A stretch of 64,000 nt of DNA from Pseudaquabacterium terrae (GCF_013266755.1 NZ_JABRWJ010000006.1:372001-436000); one strand, 5' to 3'. Shown: positions 48,105 to 56,661, counted from the first letter of the stretch. The notes: generated from the sequence alone by a model not told the origin. Program-made: numbers and translations.

Positions 48105-49559
48105 ATGGCCGCGATCCCCTTCCCGACGAACCAGGTGCTGATCGGCGGCAGCTGGCGTGACGCCGCCGGCGGCGAGACGCTGCCGCTGATCAACCCGAGC
48201 GATGGCGCGCTGCTGGCGCAGATCGCACGCGGCACGGCCGCCGACATCGATGCCGCGGTGGCTGCGGCGCAGGCTGCGCTGGACGGCGAGTGGGGCCGGC
48301 TCACGGCCGCCGAGCGCGGGCGGCTGCTGGCGCGCCTGTCAGCGCGCGTGATCGATGCCGCCGACGAGCTCGCCCGGCTCGAGGCGCTGGACGTCGGCAA
48401 GCCCGTGAAGCAGGGCAAGGCCGATGCGTTGGCGCTGGCCCGCTACCTCGAGTTCTACGCCGGCGCGGCCGACAAGGTGCACGGCGCGACGATCCCGTTC
48501 GCCGACGGCTACACCGCGTTGACCTTGCGTGAGCCGCATGGCGTGACCGGCCACATCGTGCCGTGGAACTACCCGATGCAGATCATCGGCCGCTCGGTCG
48601 GTGCGGCGCTGGCGATGGGCAATGCCTGCGTGCTCAAGCCCGCCGAAGAGGCCTGCCTGACCGCGCTGGCCTTCGGCCGCCTGGCGCAGGACGCCGGGCT
48701 GCCGCCGGGCGCGCTGAACATCGTGCCGGGCTTGGGCGAAGAAGCCGGCGCGGCGCTGTCGGCGCATCCGGGTGTTGCGCACCTGTCGTTCACCGGCTCG
48801 GTCGCCGTCGGTCGGCTGGTGCAGGCGGCCGCGGCGCGCAACACCATTCCGGTCACGCTGGAGCTCGGCGGCAAGAGCCCGCAGCTCGTCTTTGCCGATG
48901 CCGATCTGGACGCGGCGCTGCCCTTCCTCGTCAATGCCGGCATCCAGAACGCCGGCCAGACCTGCTCGGCGGCGTCGCGCATCCTGGTCGAGCGGGGCGT
49001 CTTCGACGAGGTGGTCGCGCGCATGGCCGAGCGTTATCGCGGCTTGCGGATCGGTCCGGCCCTCGACGACCCGGACGTCGGCCCGCTGATCTCGGCGCGC
49101 CAGCGCGAGCTCGTGCTCGGTTACCTCGGTGTCGCGCGCGACAGCGGCTTGGGTCTGGTTGCGCAGGCCACCCTGCCGGCCACGCTGCCGGCCGGCGGTT
49201 GTTATGTCGCGCCGACGCTGCTGGCGCCGGTCGCGCCCGACCATCGTCTCGCGCAGGAAGAGATCTTCGGCCCAGTGCAGGTGGTCATCCCCTTCGACGG
49301 CGAGGCCGAGGCGCTGGGCATCGCCAACGGCACGCTCTTCGGCCTCGTCGCCGGCGTCTGGACGCGCGACGGTGCGCGCCAGTTCCGCCTCGCCCGCGGC
49401 CTGAAGTGCGGCCAGGTCTTCATCAACAACTACGGCGCCGGCGGCGGCATCGAGCTGCCTTTCGGCGGTGTCAAGCAGTCCGGTCATGGCCGCGAGAAGG
49501 GCTTCGAGGCGCTGTACGGCTTCTCGACCCTGAAGACGGTGGCGATCCGGCATGGGTGA
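48105..49559 (+). CDS. NAD(P)-dependent aldehyde dehydrogenase
   Basis: A 484-residue ALDH. Motifs are VPWNYPMQIIGRSVGAAL (residues 144-161), the Glu base in VTLELGGKSPQLV (near residue 250), the catalytic Cys in NAGQTCSAASR (near residue 285) and the closing LPFGGVKQSGHGREKG. It oxidises an aldehyde to the acid; the closest style is betaine-aldehyde or gamma-aminobutyraldehyde type, but the substrate is unproven. ATG 48105 (MAAIPFPTNQVLIGG) is chosen. It is divergent from dppB and followed by an RHH/PIN pair. Confidence 0.94.
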   Translation: MAAIPFPTNQVLIGGSWRDAAGGETLPLINPSDGALLAQIARGTAADIDAAVAAAQAALDGEWGRLTAAERGRLLARLSARVIDAADELARLEALDVGKPVKQGKADALALARYLEFYAGAADKVHGATIPFADGYTALTLREPHGVTGHIVPWNYPMQIIGRSVGAALAMGNACVLKPAEEACLTALAFGRLAQDAGLPPGALNIVPGLGEEAGAALSAHPGVAHLSFTGSVAVGRLVQAAAARNTIPVTLELGGKSPQLVFADADLDAALPFLVNAGIQNAGQTCSAASRILVERGVFDEVVARMAERYRGLRIGPALDDPDVGPLISARQRELVLGYLGVARDSGLGLVAQATLPATLPAGGCYVAPTLLAPVAPDHRLAQEEIFGPVQVVIPFDGEAEALGIANGTLFGLVAGVWTRDGARQFRLARGLKCGQVFINNYGAGGGIELPFGGVKQSGHGREKGFEALYGFSTLKTVAIRHG

Positions 49560-49563
49560 GTGT

Positions 49564-49582
49564 TGTCATACAATGGATGACA
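49564..49582 (+). promoter_or_regulatory. candidate antitoxin operator and -10 box
   Basis: TGTCAT (49564-49569) and ATGACA (49577-49582) form a 6-bp inverted repeat with a 7-bp spacer. TACAAT, a good -10 hexamer, lies at 49569-49574 within it. The site is 18-36 bp before the RHH antitoxin ATG, as expected for an autorepressed toxin-antitoxin promoter. No convincing -35 was seen. Confidence 0.55.
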
Positions 49583-49599
49583 CATCGAAGGGGCCCGCC

Positions 49600-49860
49600 A
49601 TGCGCGTCAATGCCCGTCTCGACGAAGAGACGCAACAGCAGCTCGAATACCTGGTCGAAGCCACCGGCGAGAGCGTGAGCCACGTGGTGCGCGAGAGCGT
49701 TGCGCGTTACTACCGCGACGTGCGTGCCGAGCGTGGAGGGATGCGCCACTTCGCAAAGATGATCGGCAAGGGCAACAGCGGACGCAGCGACATTGCGTCG
49801 AACTACAAGCAGTACGTGGCCGAGAGCATCGATGCCAAGTACGGTCTCGGCAAGAAGTGA
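49600..49860 (+). CDS. ribbon-helix-helix antitoxin
   Basis: An 86-residue protein. Residues 1-45 fit an RHH/CopG DNA-binding domain (MRVNARLDEETQQQLEYLVE, then TGESVSHVVRESVARYYRDV), and the charged C-terminal part (HFAKMIGKGNSGRSDIASNY) would wrap the toxin. AAGGGG precedes ATG 49600; an in-frame ATG at 49573 lies inside the operator and is less likely. Its last codons overlap the PIN toxin GTG by 4 nt. It probably represses its own promoter through the dyad at 49564-49582. Confidence 0.88.
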   Translation: MRVNARLDEETQQQLEYLVEATGESVSHVVRESVARYYRDVRAERGGMRHFAKMIGKGNSGRSDIASNYKQYVAESIDAKYGLGKK

Positions 49861-50273
49861 TCGCCATAGACGCAGGCTTCCTCTACGCGCTGGCTGACCG
49901 GCGCGACGCCTGGCACGAGCGCGCGGTGGCGCATTGGCCCACGCACGAAGAAGGATGGATCACGACCTGGCCGGTGCTCGCAGAGGCTTGTCACCTGCTG
50001 GGGCGACGACTTGGCATCGACTATGTGTCCAATCTGCTGGACGATGTTGCCGAGGGAAGCTTCAGCATCTGGTCGCCGCCGTTGGAGCAACTCGCCCACC
50101 TGCCGGTGTTGATGCGCAAGTACGCCAAGCTGCCGATGGACCTGGCCGATGCGACGCTGGTGTTGCTGGCCGAGCACCTGGGCCACGGCCGCATCCTGTC
50201 CACCGATGAGCGCGACTTCGGCACCTACCGGTGGAAGCAGCGCAAGCCCTTCCACAACCTGCTCGCCGATTGA
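49857..50273 (+). CDS. PIN-domain ribonuclease toxin (VapC-like)
   Basis: A 138-residue PIN protein. The acidic catalytic residues are in place: Asp5 (IAIDAGFLYAL), Glu43 (LAEACHLL), Asp95/Asp98 (PMDLADATLV) and Asp117 (STDERDF). These bind Mg or Mn for RNA cleavage. The GTG start overlaps the antitoxin stop (GTGA), giving coupled synthesis. The pair separates an aldehyde dehydrogenase from an SDR gene, all on the plus strand. RNA target unknown. Confidence 0.92.
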   Translation: MIAIDAGFLYALADRRDAWHERAVAHWPTHEEGWITTWPVLAEACHLLGRRLGIDYVSNLLDDVAEGSFSIWSPPLEQLAHLPVLMRKYAKLPMDLADATLVLLAEHLGHGRILSTDERDFGTYRWKQRKPFHNLLAD

Positions 50274-50292
50274 CCATCGAGAGGACATCGCC

Positions 50293-51072
50293 ATGATCAC
50301 CAGCGGCACTCGGCTGAAGAACAAGGTGGCGATCGTCACCGGCGGCGGCTCTGGGTTCGGCGAAGGCATTGCGCGCAAGTTCGTCGCCGAGGGCGCGCAG
50401 GTGCTTGTCGCCGATCGCGACCTCGAGGCCGGGCTGCGGGTCGCCGTCGCGCTCGGCCCGGCGGCGCGCGCGGTGCGCGCCGACGTCAGTGATGCCACCG
50501 ACGTGCGGCTGATGATGGAGGCGGCCGAGCAGCATTTCGGCCGGCTCGACATCCTCGTCAACAACGCCGGCATAGGGCACAAGCCGCAGCCGCTGGAAGA
50601 CCTGGCGGAGGATCAGTTCGACCGCATCGCGGCGGTCAACATGCGCGCGATCTACCTGGCGATGCGCGAGGTCGTGCCGCGCTTCAAGGCCCGTGCCGCC
50701 GGCGTGCACGGCCAGCGCGGCGTGGTGTTGAACATCGCGTCGACGGCAGGCGTCAGCCCGCGGCCGCGGCTGGCCTGGTACAACGCCAGCAAGGGCTGGG
50801 TGATCACCGCGACGCGCGCCTGCGCGGTCGAGCTGGCGCCGTTCGGCATCCGCGTGGTCGCGCTGAACCCGGTGGCCGGCGAGACGCCGCTGCTGGCCAC
50901 CTTCATGGGCGAGGACACGCCCGAGATGCGCGCGAAGTTCCTGTCGACGATTCCGATCGGCCGCTTCTCGCTGCCGGAGGACCTCGGCAACGCGGCCTGC
51001 TTCCTGTGCAGCGACGAGGCGACGATGATCACCGGCGTGTGCATGGAAGTCGACGGTGGCCGCTGCATTTAA
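50293..51072 (+). CDS. short-chain dehydrogenase/reductase
   Basis: A 259-residue SDR with the cofactor motif TGGGSGFGEGIA (residues 16-27), NNAGIGHKP near residue 92, a catalytic Ser in NIASTAGVS and the YNASK motif near residue 165, then the C-terminal DGGRCI. An Asp after the second strand (VADRDLEAG) favours NAD(H). GAGAGGAC lies before ATG 50293. It is 19 bp after the PIN toxin gene and 18 bp before the kinase gene, so it may share transcripts with both. Substrate unknown. Confidence 0.92.
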   Translation: MITSGTRLKNKVAIVTGGGSGFGEGIARKFVAEGAQVLVADRDLEAGLRVAVALGPAARAVRADVSDATDVRLMMEAAEQHFGRLDILVNNAGIGHKPQPLEDLAEDQFDRIAAVNMRAIYLAMREVVPRFKARAAGVHGQRGVVLNIASTAGVSPRPRLAWYNASKGWVITATRACAVELAPFGIRVVALNPVAGETPLLATFMGEDTPEMRAKFLSTIPIGRFSLPEDLGNAACFLCSDEATMITGVCMEVDGGRCI

Positions 51073-51090
51073 CGCCTAGCGGCGGCAGCC

Positions 51091-51255
51091 ATGGATCCCG
51101 ACGCGACCCGCGCGCGCGCGCCGCTGGACCCGGATGCGACCCGCGTCCGGCCGCCGGCCGATCCGGACGCGACGCGCGTGCGCCCGGCGGGCGATCCCGA
51201 CGCCACCCGCGTCCGGCCGGCCGCCTTCGACCCCGAGGCGACGCGCGTGCGCGTG
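51091..51255 (+). repeat. five in-frame 33-36 bp repeats encoding DPDATRVR units
   Basis: The first 55 codons of the kinase gene encode five units of the form DPDATRVRPxA (the last DPEATRVR) with Thr at residues 6, 17, 28, 39 and 51. Spacing is 11, 11, 11 and 12 residues. The DNA copies are similar but not identical. A Thr after acidic residues suggests phosphorylation sites that FHA domains could bind; this is inference. Confidence 0.85.
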
Positions 51256-53541
51256 GCCACGCGGCTGCGCGACGATCACCGCGATCTGCTCGCCGACAGC
51301 GAGCCGCCGCCGCCGGACATCCCGCTGCCGCGCCAGCCGCCGCTGGCGCTGCAGCCCGGCTTCCGGCTGCACGAGTACCGCATCGAGCGCGTGCTCGGCC
51401 AGGGCGGCTTCGGCATCACGTACCTCGCCACCGACGTCAACCTGCGCGCGCCGCTGGCGATCAAGGAATACCTGCCGGAGGAGATCGCCTTCCGCGCCGG
51501 CGACCGCAGCGTGTCGCCGAATGCCTCCAAGCACCGCGAGCGCTACCGCCTCGGCCTCGAGATGTTCCTCGCCGAGGCGCGCACGCTGGCCACCTTCCGC
51601 CATCCGAACATCGTGCGCGTCGCGCGTTTCTTCGAGGCCCATCGCACCGCCTACATGGTGCTGGAGTACGAGAAGGGCAGCCCCCTGCGCAGCTGGTGGC
51701 CCGAGCACCAGGCGATCGGCGAGCGCGGCCTGCTGCAGCGGCTGCAACCGCTGCTCGACGGCCTGGCGGTGGTGCATGCCGCCGGCTTCCTGCACCGCGA
51801 CATCAAGCCCGACAACATCCAGGTGCGGCAGGACGACGGTCGCTTCGTGCTGCTCGATTTCGGCTCGGCGGCGCAGACGGTGACGCTGGCCGACCAGCAG
51901 GCGGTGATCGTCACGCCGGGTTTCGCGCCGATCGAGCAGTACGGCTTCGGCGAGCAGGGCGCCTGGACCGACGTCTATGCACTGGGCGCGACGCTGTATT
52001 GGGCGGTGACCGGCCACAAGCCGCCGGATGCCGAAGCGCGCGCCGCCGGCGTCGCGATGAAGACGGCGCTCGAGGCCGGCCGCGGGCGTTATGGCGAGGC
52101 TTTCCTGCGCGCCATCGACTGGGCGCTCGCGAGCAGCGCGGGGCAGCGGCCGCGCGACATCGCCGCTTGGCGCCAGGCCTTGCTCGCCGACCATGCGTCC
52201 TCGCTCGGCCTGAAGGAAGCGCTCCATCGCGACGACGGCGCGGCCGCCGGGCTTGCAGCGCCGCAACGCAGCCTCGCCGCGCGCATCGTCGATGGCCTGC
52301 GCCTGGTGATCACGCCGCCGGCCTGGCCGCTGGCGGTCAAGCTGGCGGTCGCGATGCTGGTGACGGCGCTGCTGCCGATGCTGCTGACGGCGGCCTACAA
52401 CCTCGACCGCAGCCGCGACGCGCTGCTGACCAGCGAGATCGGCCAGGTCGAGCTGCTCGCGCACCAGACCGCGGGGCGCCTCGCGCAGCTGATCAACGAC
52501 AGCCAGAACCTCGCACGCGTGCTCGGCACGGACGCTGACTTCGTGCGTTGGCTGGCCAAGCCCGACGAGCTCACCAAGGCGGTGCTGCGCGACAAGGCGA
52601 TCGCGGTCGCGCAGGCCAATCGTGACGTGCACCTGCTGATGGTGATGGACCGCGACGGCACCGCCCAGATTGCCAACGATGCGCAGGTGATGGGGCGCAA
52701 CTTCCGCTTTCGCCAGTACTTCCAGGAGGCGCTGGCCGGCCGCCCGTTCATCACCGGCGTGGTCGTCGGCGCGGTCGCCGGCCAGGCCGGCGTGTTCTTC
52801 TCGATGCCGGTGCAGGAGCCCGGTGGCCAGGTGATCGGCGCGGTGGTGCTGCGCATCCACGCCGCGTCGTTCAACGCGATCCTCGACGAGATGCGCAACG
52901 CGGCGGCGACGGCCGGCGTCGCGTCGAGCGAGGCGGCGCTGACGCCGTTCCTGGTCGACGCCGACGGCGTGCTGATCTACCACCCGCGCGAGGACCTGCT
53001 GTACCGCAGCCTGGCGCCGTTGCCGGCCGAGCGGCTGGCGGCGATCCGCGCCGACCAGCGTTTTCGCCGCGACACGATCCAGAGCCTGAACCAGCCGGAC
53101 TTGAGCGCCGCGATGCTTGCCGCCAAGGGTCCGGGTCACCTGCGCTACCGCTCGGCGATCAGCGGCGTCGACGAGATCGCCGGCTTCGCCCCGGTGCCGG
53201 GCCAGGGCTGGGTGGTCGGCGTCAGCGAGCCGCGCGCGGCCTTCGAGGCACCGGTCGAGCAGCTGTACACGCAGTTGCTGTGGAGCGTGGCGCTGGTCGG
53301 CCTGCTGTTCACCGGCCTCGCGCTGCGTTTCGCGCGCAGCATCGTGCGGCCGATCCAGGCGCTGACCGGCGCCGCGCACGCGCTGAAGGCCGGCGACTTC
53401 GACCACGCGACCGTCACCGTGCACAGCCGCGACGAGGTCGGGCAGCTCGCGCGCACCTTCAACGTGATGATCGACGTGCTGCGGCAGCGCGAACGTGAAC
53501 GGGAACGCGAGACGGCCGCTCCGCCGGCCAAGGACCCATGA
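51091..53541 (+). CDS. membrane Ser/Thr protein kinase with extracytoplasmic Cache-like domain and HAMP
   Basis: An 816-residue receptor-like kinase. Residues 1-57 hold five DPDATR-type repeats. The kinase domain spans about 92-380: glycine loop GQGGFG (103-108), Lys125 (LAIKEYLP), catalytic HRDIKPDN (235-242) and DFG (256-258). A helix at about 436-462 leads to a periplasmic region (about 463-735) with a double-Cache-like pattern (MVMDRDGTAQIANDAQVMG, GWVVGVSEPRAAF). A second helix (735-757) and a HAMP domain ending in a charged coiled tail close it. Sensor and kinase thus lie on one chain with the kinase N-terminal to the sensor. Its stop overlaps the next gene by 4 nt. Confidence 0.92.
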   Translation: MDPDATRARAPLDPDATRVRPPADPDATRVRPAGDPDATRVRPAAFDPEATRVRVATRLRDDHRDLLADSEPPPPDIPLPRQPPLALQPGFRLHEYRIERVLGQGGFGITYLATDVNLRAPLAIKEYLPEEIAFRAGDRSVSPNASKHRERYRLGLEMFLAEARTLATFRHPNIVRVARFFEAHRTAYMVLEYEKGSPLRSWWPEHQAIGERGLLQRLQPLLDGLAVVHAAGFLHRDIKPDNIQVRQDDGRFVLLDFGSAAQTVTLADQQAVIVTPGFAPIEQYGFGEQGAWTDVYALGATLYWAVTGHKPPDAEARAAGVAMKTALEAGRGRYGEAFLRAIDWALASSAGQRPRDIAAWRQALLADHASSLGLKEALHRDDGAAAGLAAPQRSLAARIVDGLRLVITPPAWPLAVKLAVAMLVTALLPMLLTAAYNLDRSRDALLTSEIGQVELLAHQTAGRLAQLINDSQNLARVLGTDADFVRWLAKPDELTKAVLRDKAIAVAQANRDVHLLMVMDRDGTAQIANDAQVMGRNFRFRQYFQEALAGRPFITGVVVGAVAGQAGVFFSMPVQEPGGQVIGAVVLRIHAASFNAILDEMRNAAATAGVASSEAALTPFLVDADGVLIYHPREDLLYRSLAPLPAERLAAIRADQRFRRDTIQSLNQPDLSAAMLAAKGPGHLRYRSAISGVDEIAGFAPVPGQGWVVGVSEPRAAFEAPVEQLYTQLLWSVALVGLLFTGLALRFARSIVRPIQALTGAAHALKAGDFDHATVTVHSRDEVGQLARTFNVMIDVLRQRERERERETAAPPAKDP

Positions 53542-54590
53542 CCGCGCTGCCGCCACTGCGCAAGCCGCCCTGGCCGCCGGCCGGCTGGCACGACTGGCTC
53601 ACCGTTGCCGAGCGTCTGGACAGGCGCTTCGACGGCCACTACGCGTTCGGCGGCTTCGACTACCGGCAGCCGCTGGCGCTGCAGCGCGCGGTGCCGCTGC
53701 GCCTGCGCCGGGCCTACGAGGTGCCGGTCGCCTACACCGACTGGGGTCCGCGCGACGGACCGCTGCTGCTGTGCTGCGGCGGCGTCGCCAACACGGCGAT
53801 GCGCTTCGCCTTCGTCGCTGCCGACCTGGCGCGCGAGGGCTGGCGCGTGGTCTGCATGGACTGGCTCGGCCGCGGCCGCTCGGGCTGGCTGGCCGACCAC
53901 AGCGAGTACACGCTGGCCTGCTACGTCGAGCAGCTGCACCAGATGATTGCTCACCTCGGCGGCGGGCCGGTCGCGCTGCTCGGCTCGTCGATGGGCGGCA
54001 GCGCGGCGCTGGCGCTCGCCGCGCAGTCGCCGGCGCTCGTCTCGCGCCTGGTGCTCAACGACGTCGGGCCGCACATCCCGCGCGCACGCCGGGCGCGCCG
54101 CGCCGAGACGCTGGCGCGGCACTACGTGTTCCGCAGCCCGGCCGAACTGATGCGCCGGGCCGGCGCGTCGCAGAAGCACGACGGGCCGGTCGCCGACGAC
54201 GTGCGTTTGTTCATCACCTACCACCAGACCTGCTGGTCGCCCGACAACGGCGGGCGCATCTACCGCCACGACCTGCGCGCACTGCTCGCCTATCGCGACG
54301 ACGCGGCGCGCAGCGTCGACCAGTGGCGCGAGTGGTCGGCGCTCGCCTGCCCGGTGCTGGTGCTGCACGGTGAAGAGTCCGATGCGCTGACCGAGCCGAC
54401 GCTGCGCCGCATGCAGCAGGCGCGGCCGCTGGCGCTGGTGCACGTGCCCGACACCGGCCACACGCCGGTGCTGGCCGATCGCAACCAGACCGCCTTCATC
54501 GGCGACTGGCTGTGCGGCACGGTCGGCGACGACTGCGAATGTTCGCTGCCGCATGCGCCGCTGCGGCGCAGCTGGACACCACCGGGCTGA
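53538..54590 (+). CDS. alpha/beta hydrolase
   Basis: A 350-residue hydrolase. The nucleophile elbow is LLGSSMGGSAAL (Ser near residue 152), preceded by MDWLGRGRSGWL, and the catalytic His is in DTGHTPVL near residue 313; an Asp lies in EESDALTE. The N-terminal 60 residues before the strand VAYTDWGPRDG are an extra segment. It starts inside the kinase stop codon (ATGA), so the kinase and hydrolase are made together. Substrate unknown. It is convergent with the bufferin operon. Confidence 0.9.
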   Translation: MTALPPLRKPPWPPAGWHDWLTVAERLDRRFDGHYAFGGFDYRQPLALQRAVPLRLRRAYEVPVAYTDWGPRDGPLLLCCGGVANTAMRFAFVAADLAREGWRVVCMDWLGRGRSGWLADHSEYTLACYVEQLHQMIAHLGGGPVALLGSSMGGSAALALAAQSPALVSRLVLNDVGPHIPRARRARRAETLARHYVFRSPAELMRRAGASQKHDGPVADDVRLFITYHQTCWSPDNGGRIYRHDLRALLAYRDDAARSVDQWREWSALACPVLVLHGEESDALTEPTLRRMQQARPLALVHVPDTGHTPVLADRNQTAFIGDWLCGTVGDDCECSLPHAPLRRSWTPPG

Positions 54591-54602
54591 GTACTTCGGC
54601 GG

Positions 54603-55415
54603 CTAGGCGTCGGGTACCGACACGGTCGATAACAAACCTTCGTCGAGCCACTGCGCCAGCAGCGTGACGGCCCGCGCCGGCGCCGCTTCATCATCGTCCT
54701 GCAGCGTCGCGGCGGTTTCGCACAGCGTCGCGAAGTCGGCGCCGTCGACCAGCGCCTGCAGCAGCGTGGCCTCGTCGTCGGGCAGCGAGCGCCACAGCGT
54801 CTCGGTGCCCTGGCGCCAGGCCAGCAGCCGGTGCGGCGCGGCTTGCGGCGGCGGCAGGTCTGGCTCGTCGCCGCTGTCCGGATCGGCTTCGCGCAGCAGG
54901 CGCCACGCGGGTTCGATCGCCCAATGAAGCGCCACCAGCTGCACGCTCGGATGCACCGTGAAGCGCAAGCCCGGCCAGGCGTCGGGGGCGACGGCGGCCA
55001 GCGCCGAGCGCTCGAGCACCGCGGCGTCGGCGGCGTCGAAGGCGGCGCGCAGCGCCCAGTCCATGTGTGCGCAGTCGACCAGGGCCGGGTGCGGCACCAG
55101 GCCGTCGTCGGCGTCGAGCGCTGCGGCCATGAAGTCGGCCAGGCGGTGGCCGAACCAGCGGATCGACGGTTCGGTCGACGGATGAGCGGCGATGTAGGCC
55201 CGGGCCAGCGCGTCGAAGCCCTCGTCGCCGAGCGCGCGGGCGAGCACCTCGAAGTTGTCGCGCAGCGCTTCGGCGAGTCGGGCCGCGTAAGCGTAGCGAT
55301 AGGCGGACAGCGCCGGCGGCCCGCCGCGCGGGTCGTTGGCCAGCAGCGCGCCGGCGTCGGCGCCGTCGGCCACCGCGGCGGCGAAGGCGCGCTGTTGCTC
55401 GCGCAAGGCGTTCAT
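54603..55415 (-). CDS. bufC: BufC-type DUF2063 protein, partner of MNIO enzyme
   Basis: A 270-residue protein. The N-terminal DUF2063 domain (residues 1-100: [14 protein letters not shown], then [20 protein letters not shown] and [19 protein letters not shown]) is the usual companion of DUF692 enzymes and is thought to bring the precursor peptide to them. The C-terminal half is acidic and winged-helix-like. Its ATG overlaps the bufB stop by 4 nt. Presence in the order bufA-bufB-bufC supports a complete modification unit, though no DoxX-type bufD is here. Confidence 0.9.
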   Translation of the reverse strand: MNALREQQRAFAAAVADGADAGALLANDPRGGPPALSAYRYAYAARLAEALRDNFEVLARALGDEGFDALARAYIAAHPSTEPSIRWFGHRLADFMAAALDADDGLVPHPALVDCAHMDWALRAAFDAADAAVLERSALAAVAPDAWPGLRFTVHPSVQLVALHWAIEPAWRLLREADPDSGDEPDLPPPQAAPHRLLAWRQGTETLWRSLPDDEATLLQALVDGADFATLCETAATLQDDDEAAPARAVTLLAQWLDEGLLSTVSVPDA

Positions 55416-56260
55416 GTCATGACCGGCGTTGCCGCCGCGACCTCGGCAGCGATGCCACGCGCGATGTCCAGCTCGGCCAGCAAGTCATCGAGCACCGGGA
55501 TCTGGTCGTCGCGCTCGATCATCGTCGGCCGGAAACCGATGCGCTGCAGCGTGTAGCGGTACAAATCCCAGACCTCGGCGCACACCGGCGCGTCGTGGGT
55601 GTCGATCAGCAGCCCGCCCTGCACCGAGTGACCGGCAAGGTGGATCTGAACCACGCGTTCGGCCGGCATCGCGTCGATGTAGGCGCGGGCGTCGAAGCCG
55701 TGGTTGACGCTGCTGACCCAGACGTTGTTGACGTCGAGCAGCAGCAGGCAGTCGGTGCGGCGCAGCAGCTCGGCGACGAACTGATATTCGCGCATCTGAT
55801 CGCTGGCGAAGCGCACGTAGCTCGACAGGTTCTCGATCGCGATGCGCCTTCCGAGGACATCCTGCGCCTGGCCGATGCGGCTGCTGACATGCGCGAGCGC
55901 CGCCTCGTTCATCGGCAGCGGCAGCAGGTCATGCAGGTTGCGGCCGTCGACGCCGGTCCAGCACAGGTGGTCGGACAGCCAGGCCGGCTGTACGCGCGCG
56001 GCCAGCGCCTTCAGCTCGCGCAGGTAGTCGCGGTTCAGCGCATCGGTGCCGCCGAGCGACATCGACACGCCGTGCATCACCATGGGGAAGTCGGCGCGGA
56101 TGCGGTCCAGGTGCGCCAGCGGCCGGCCGCCCGGCACGAGATAGTTCTCGCTGATGATCTCGAGCCAGTCGACCGGCGGCGGTTGATCGCGCTCGAAGTC
56201 GGCGTAGTGCTCGGTGCGCAGCCCGAGCCCGAAACCGTCGATCGGGGTGCTGCTGCTCAT
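55412..56260 (-). CDS. bufB: BufB-type DUF692 multinuclear non-heme iron oxidase (MNIO)
   Basis: A 282-residue TIM-barrel enzyme of the DUF692 family. The expected metal-site segments are visible: [11 protein letters not shown] (residues 31-41), [12 protein letters not shown] (60-71), [41 protein letters not shown] and DTHDAPV. MNIO enzymes oxidise cysteine residues of ribosomal peptides, in bufferins to thiooxazole-type groups that bind copper (established for the family, not for this protein). It lies 62 bp after bufA behind a hairpin and overlaps bufC. Confidence 0.93.
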   Translation of the reverse strand: MSSSTPIDGFGLGLRTEHYADFERDQPPPVDWLEIISENYLVPGGRPLAHLDRIRADFPMVMHGVSMSLGGTDALNRDYLRELKALAARVQPAWLSDHLCWTGVDGRNLHDLLPLPMNEAALAHVSSRIGQAQDVLGRRIAIENLSSYVRFASDQMREYQFVAELLRRTDCLLLLDVNNVWVSSVNHGFDARAYIDAMPAERVVQIHLAGHSVQGGLLIDTHDAPVCAEVWDLYRYTLQRIGFRPTMIERDDQIPVLDDLLAELDIARGIAAEVAAATPVMT

Positions 56261-56285
56261 CGTGGTCGACGGTGCTGCGAGCGCG

Positions 56286-56307
56286 TGCGACGCCCTCCGG
56301 CGTCGCA
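56286..56307 (-). promoter_or_regulatory. hairpin between bufA and bufB
   Basis: TGCGACGCC and GGCGTCGCA form a perfect 9-bp stem with a 4-nt loop, beginning 16 nt after the bufA stop. GC-rich flanks may extend it. No U run follows, so full termination is unlikely. A plausible role is protection of the bufA message 3' end, giving more precursor than enzyme. Inferred. Confidence 0.55.
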
Positions 56308-56322
56308 GCGCGCGCGGCCCGT

Positions 56323-56580
56323 TTACTTGACGACCTTGCCGCCCTTGTCGGTGCAGTCCTTGTCGGACTTGACGGTGACCCAGCCCTGGCCCTTGCAGCT
56401 GTTCTTGCCTTTGCAGGAGCTGCTGGCGGTCTTGCACTCGCTGCTGCCCTTGCAGCTGTTCGTGCCGGTGCACTTGACGCCCTTGTCGGCGGTCTGCGCG
56501 CTGGCGGTCTGGGCCAGGCCCATCGAGAACAGGGCGGCAGCGGCCGTCGCGATCGCCACACCGGACTTCAGGTTCTTCAT
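56323..56580 (-). CDS. bufA: BufA2-type bufferin precursor peptide
   Basis: An 85-residue precursor with a signal peptide ([20 protein letters not shown], cut near residue 28) and a Lys/Ser-rich core containing six Cys at residues 37, 43, 49, 56, 62 and 76 (for example [10 protein letters not shown] and [13 protein letters not shown]). The spacing matches the BufA2-like family rather than the DUF2282 (BufA1) type, from memory. The Cys are the expected sites of MNIO modification before or during export; the mature product would be a periplasmic copper-binding metallophore (family knowledge). AAAGGAAGAG precedes ATG 56580. Confidence 0.88.
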   Translation of the reverse strand: MKNLKSGVAIATAAAALFSMGLAQTASAQTADKGVKCTGTNSCKGSSECKTASSSCKGKNSCKGQGWVTVKSDKDCTDKGGKVVK

Positions 56581-56661
56581 GGTCTCTTCCTTTCGAATGG
56601 ATGGGAACAGCTTGGAAGCGCACCCGGCCCGGGAGGCCGGAGCCGACATCGCGCAACGTGT

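Noticed and set aside
51091-51255. The 33-bp repeats as a CRISPR array
   Set aside because: There are no unique spacers between repeats; the units are contiguous and in frame with a kinase.
51069-51260. Minus-strand open frame encoding RTRVASGS-like repeats
   Set aside because: It is the reverse complement of the DPDATR repeats of the kinase gene, not a separate gene.
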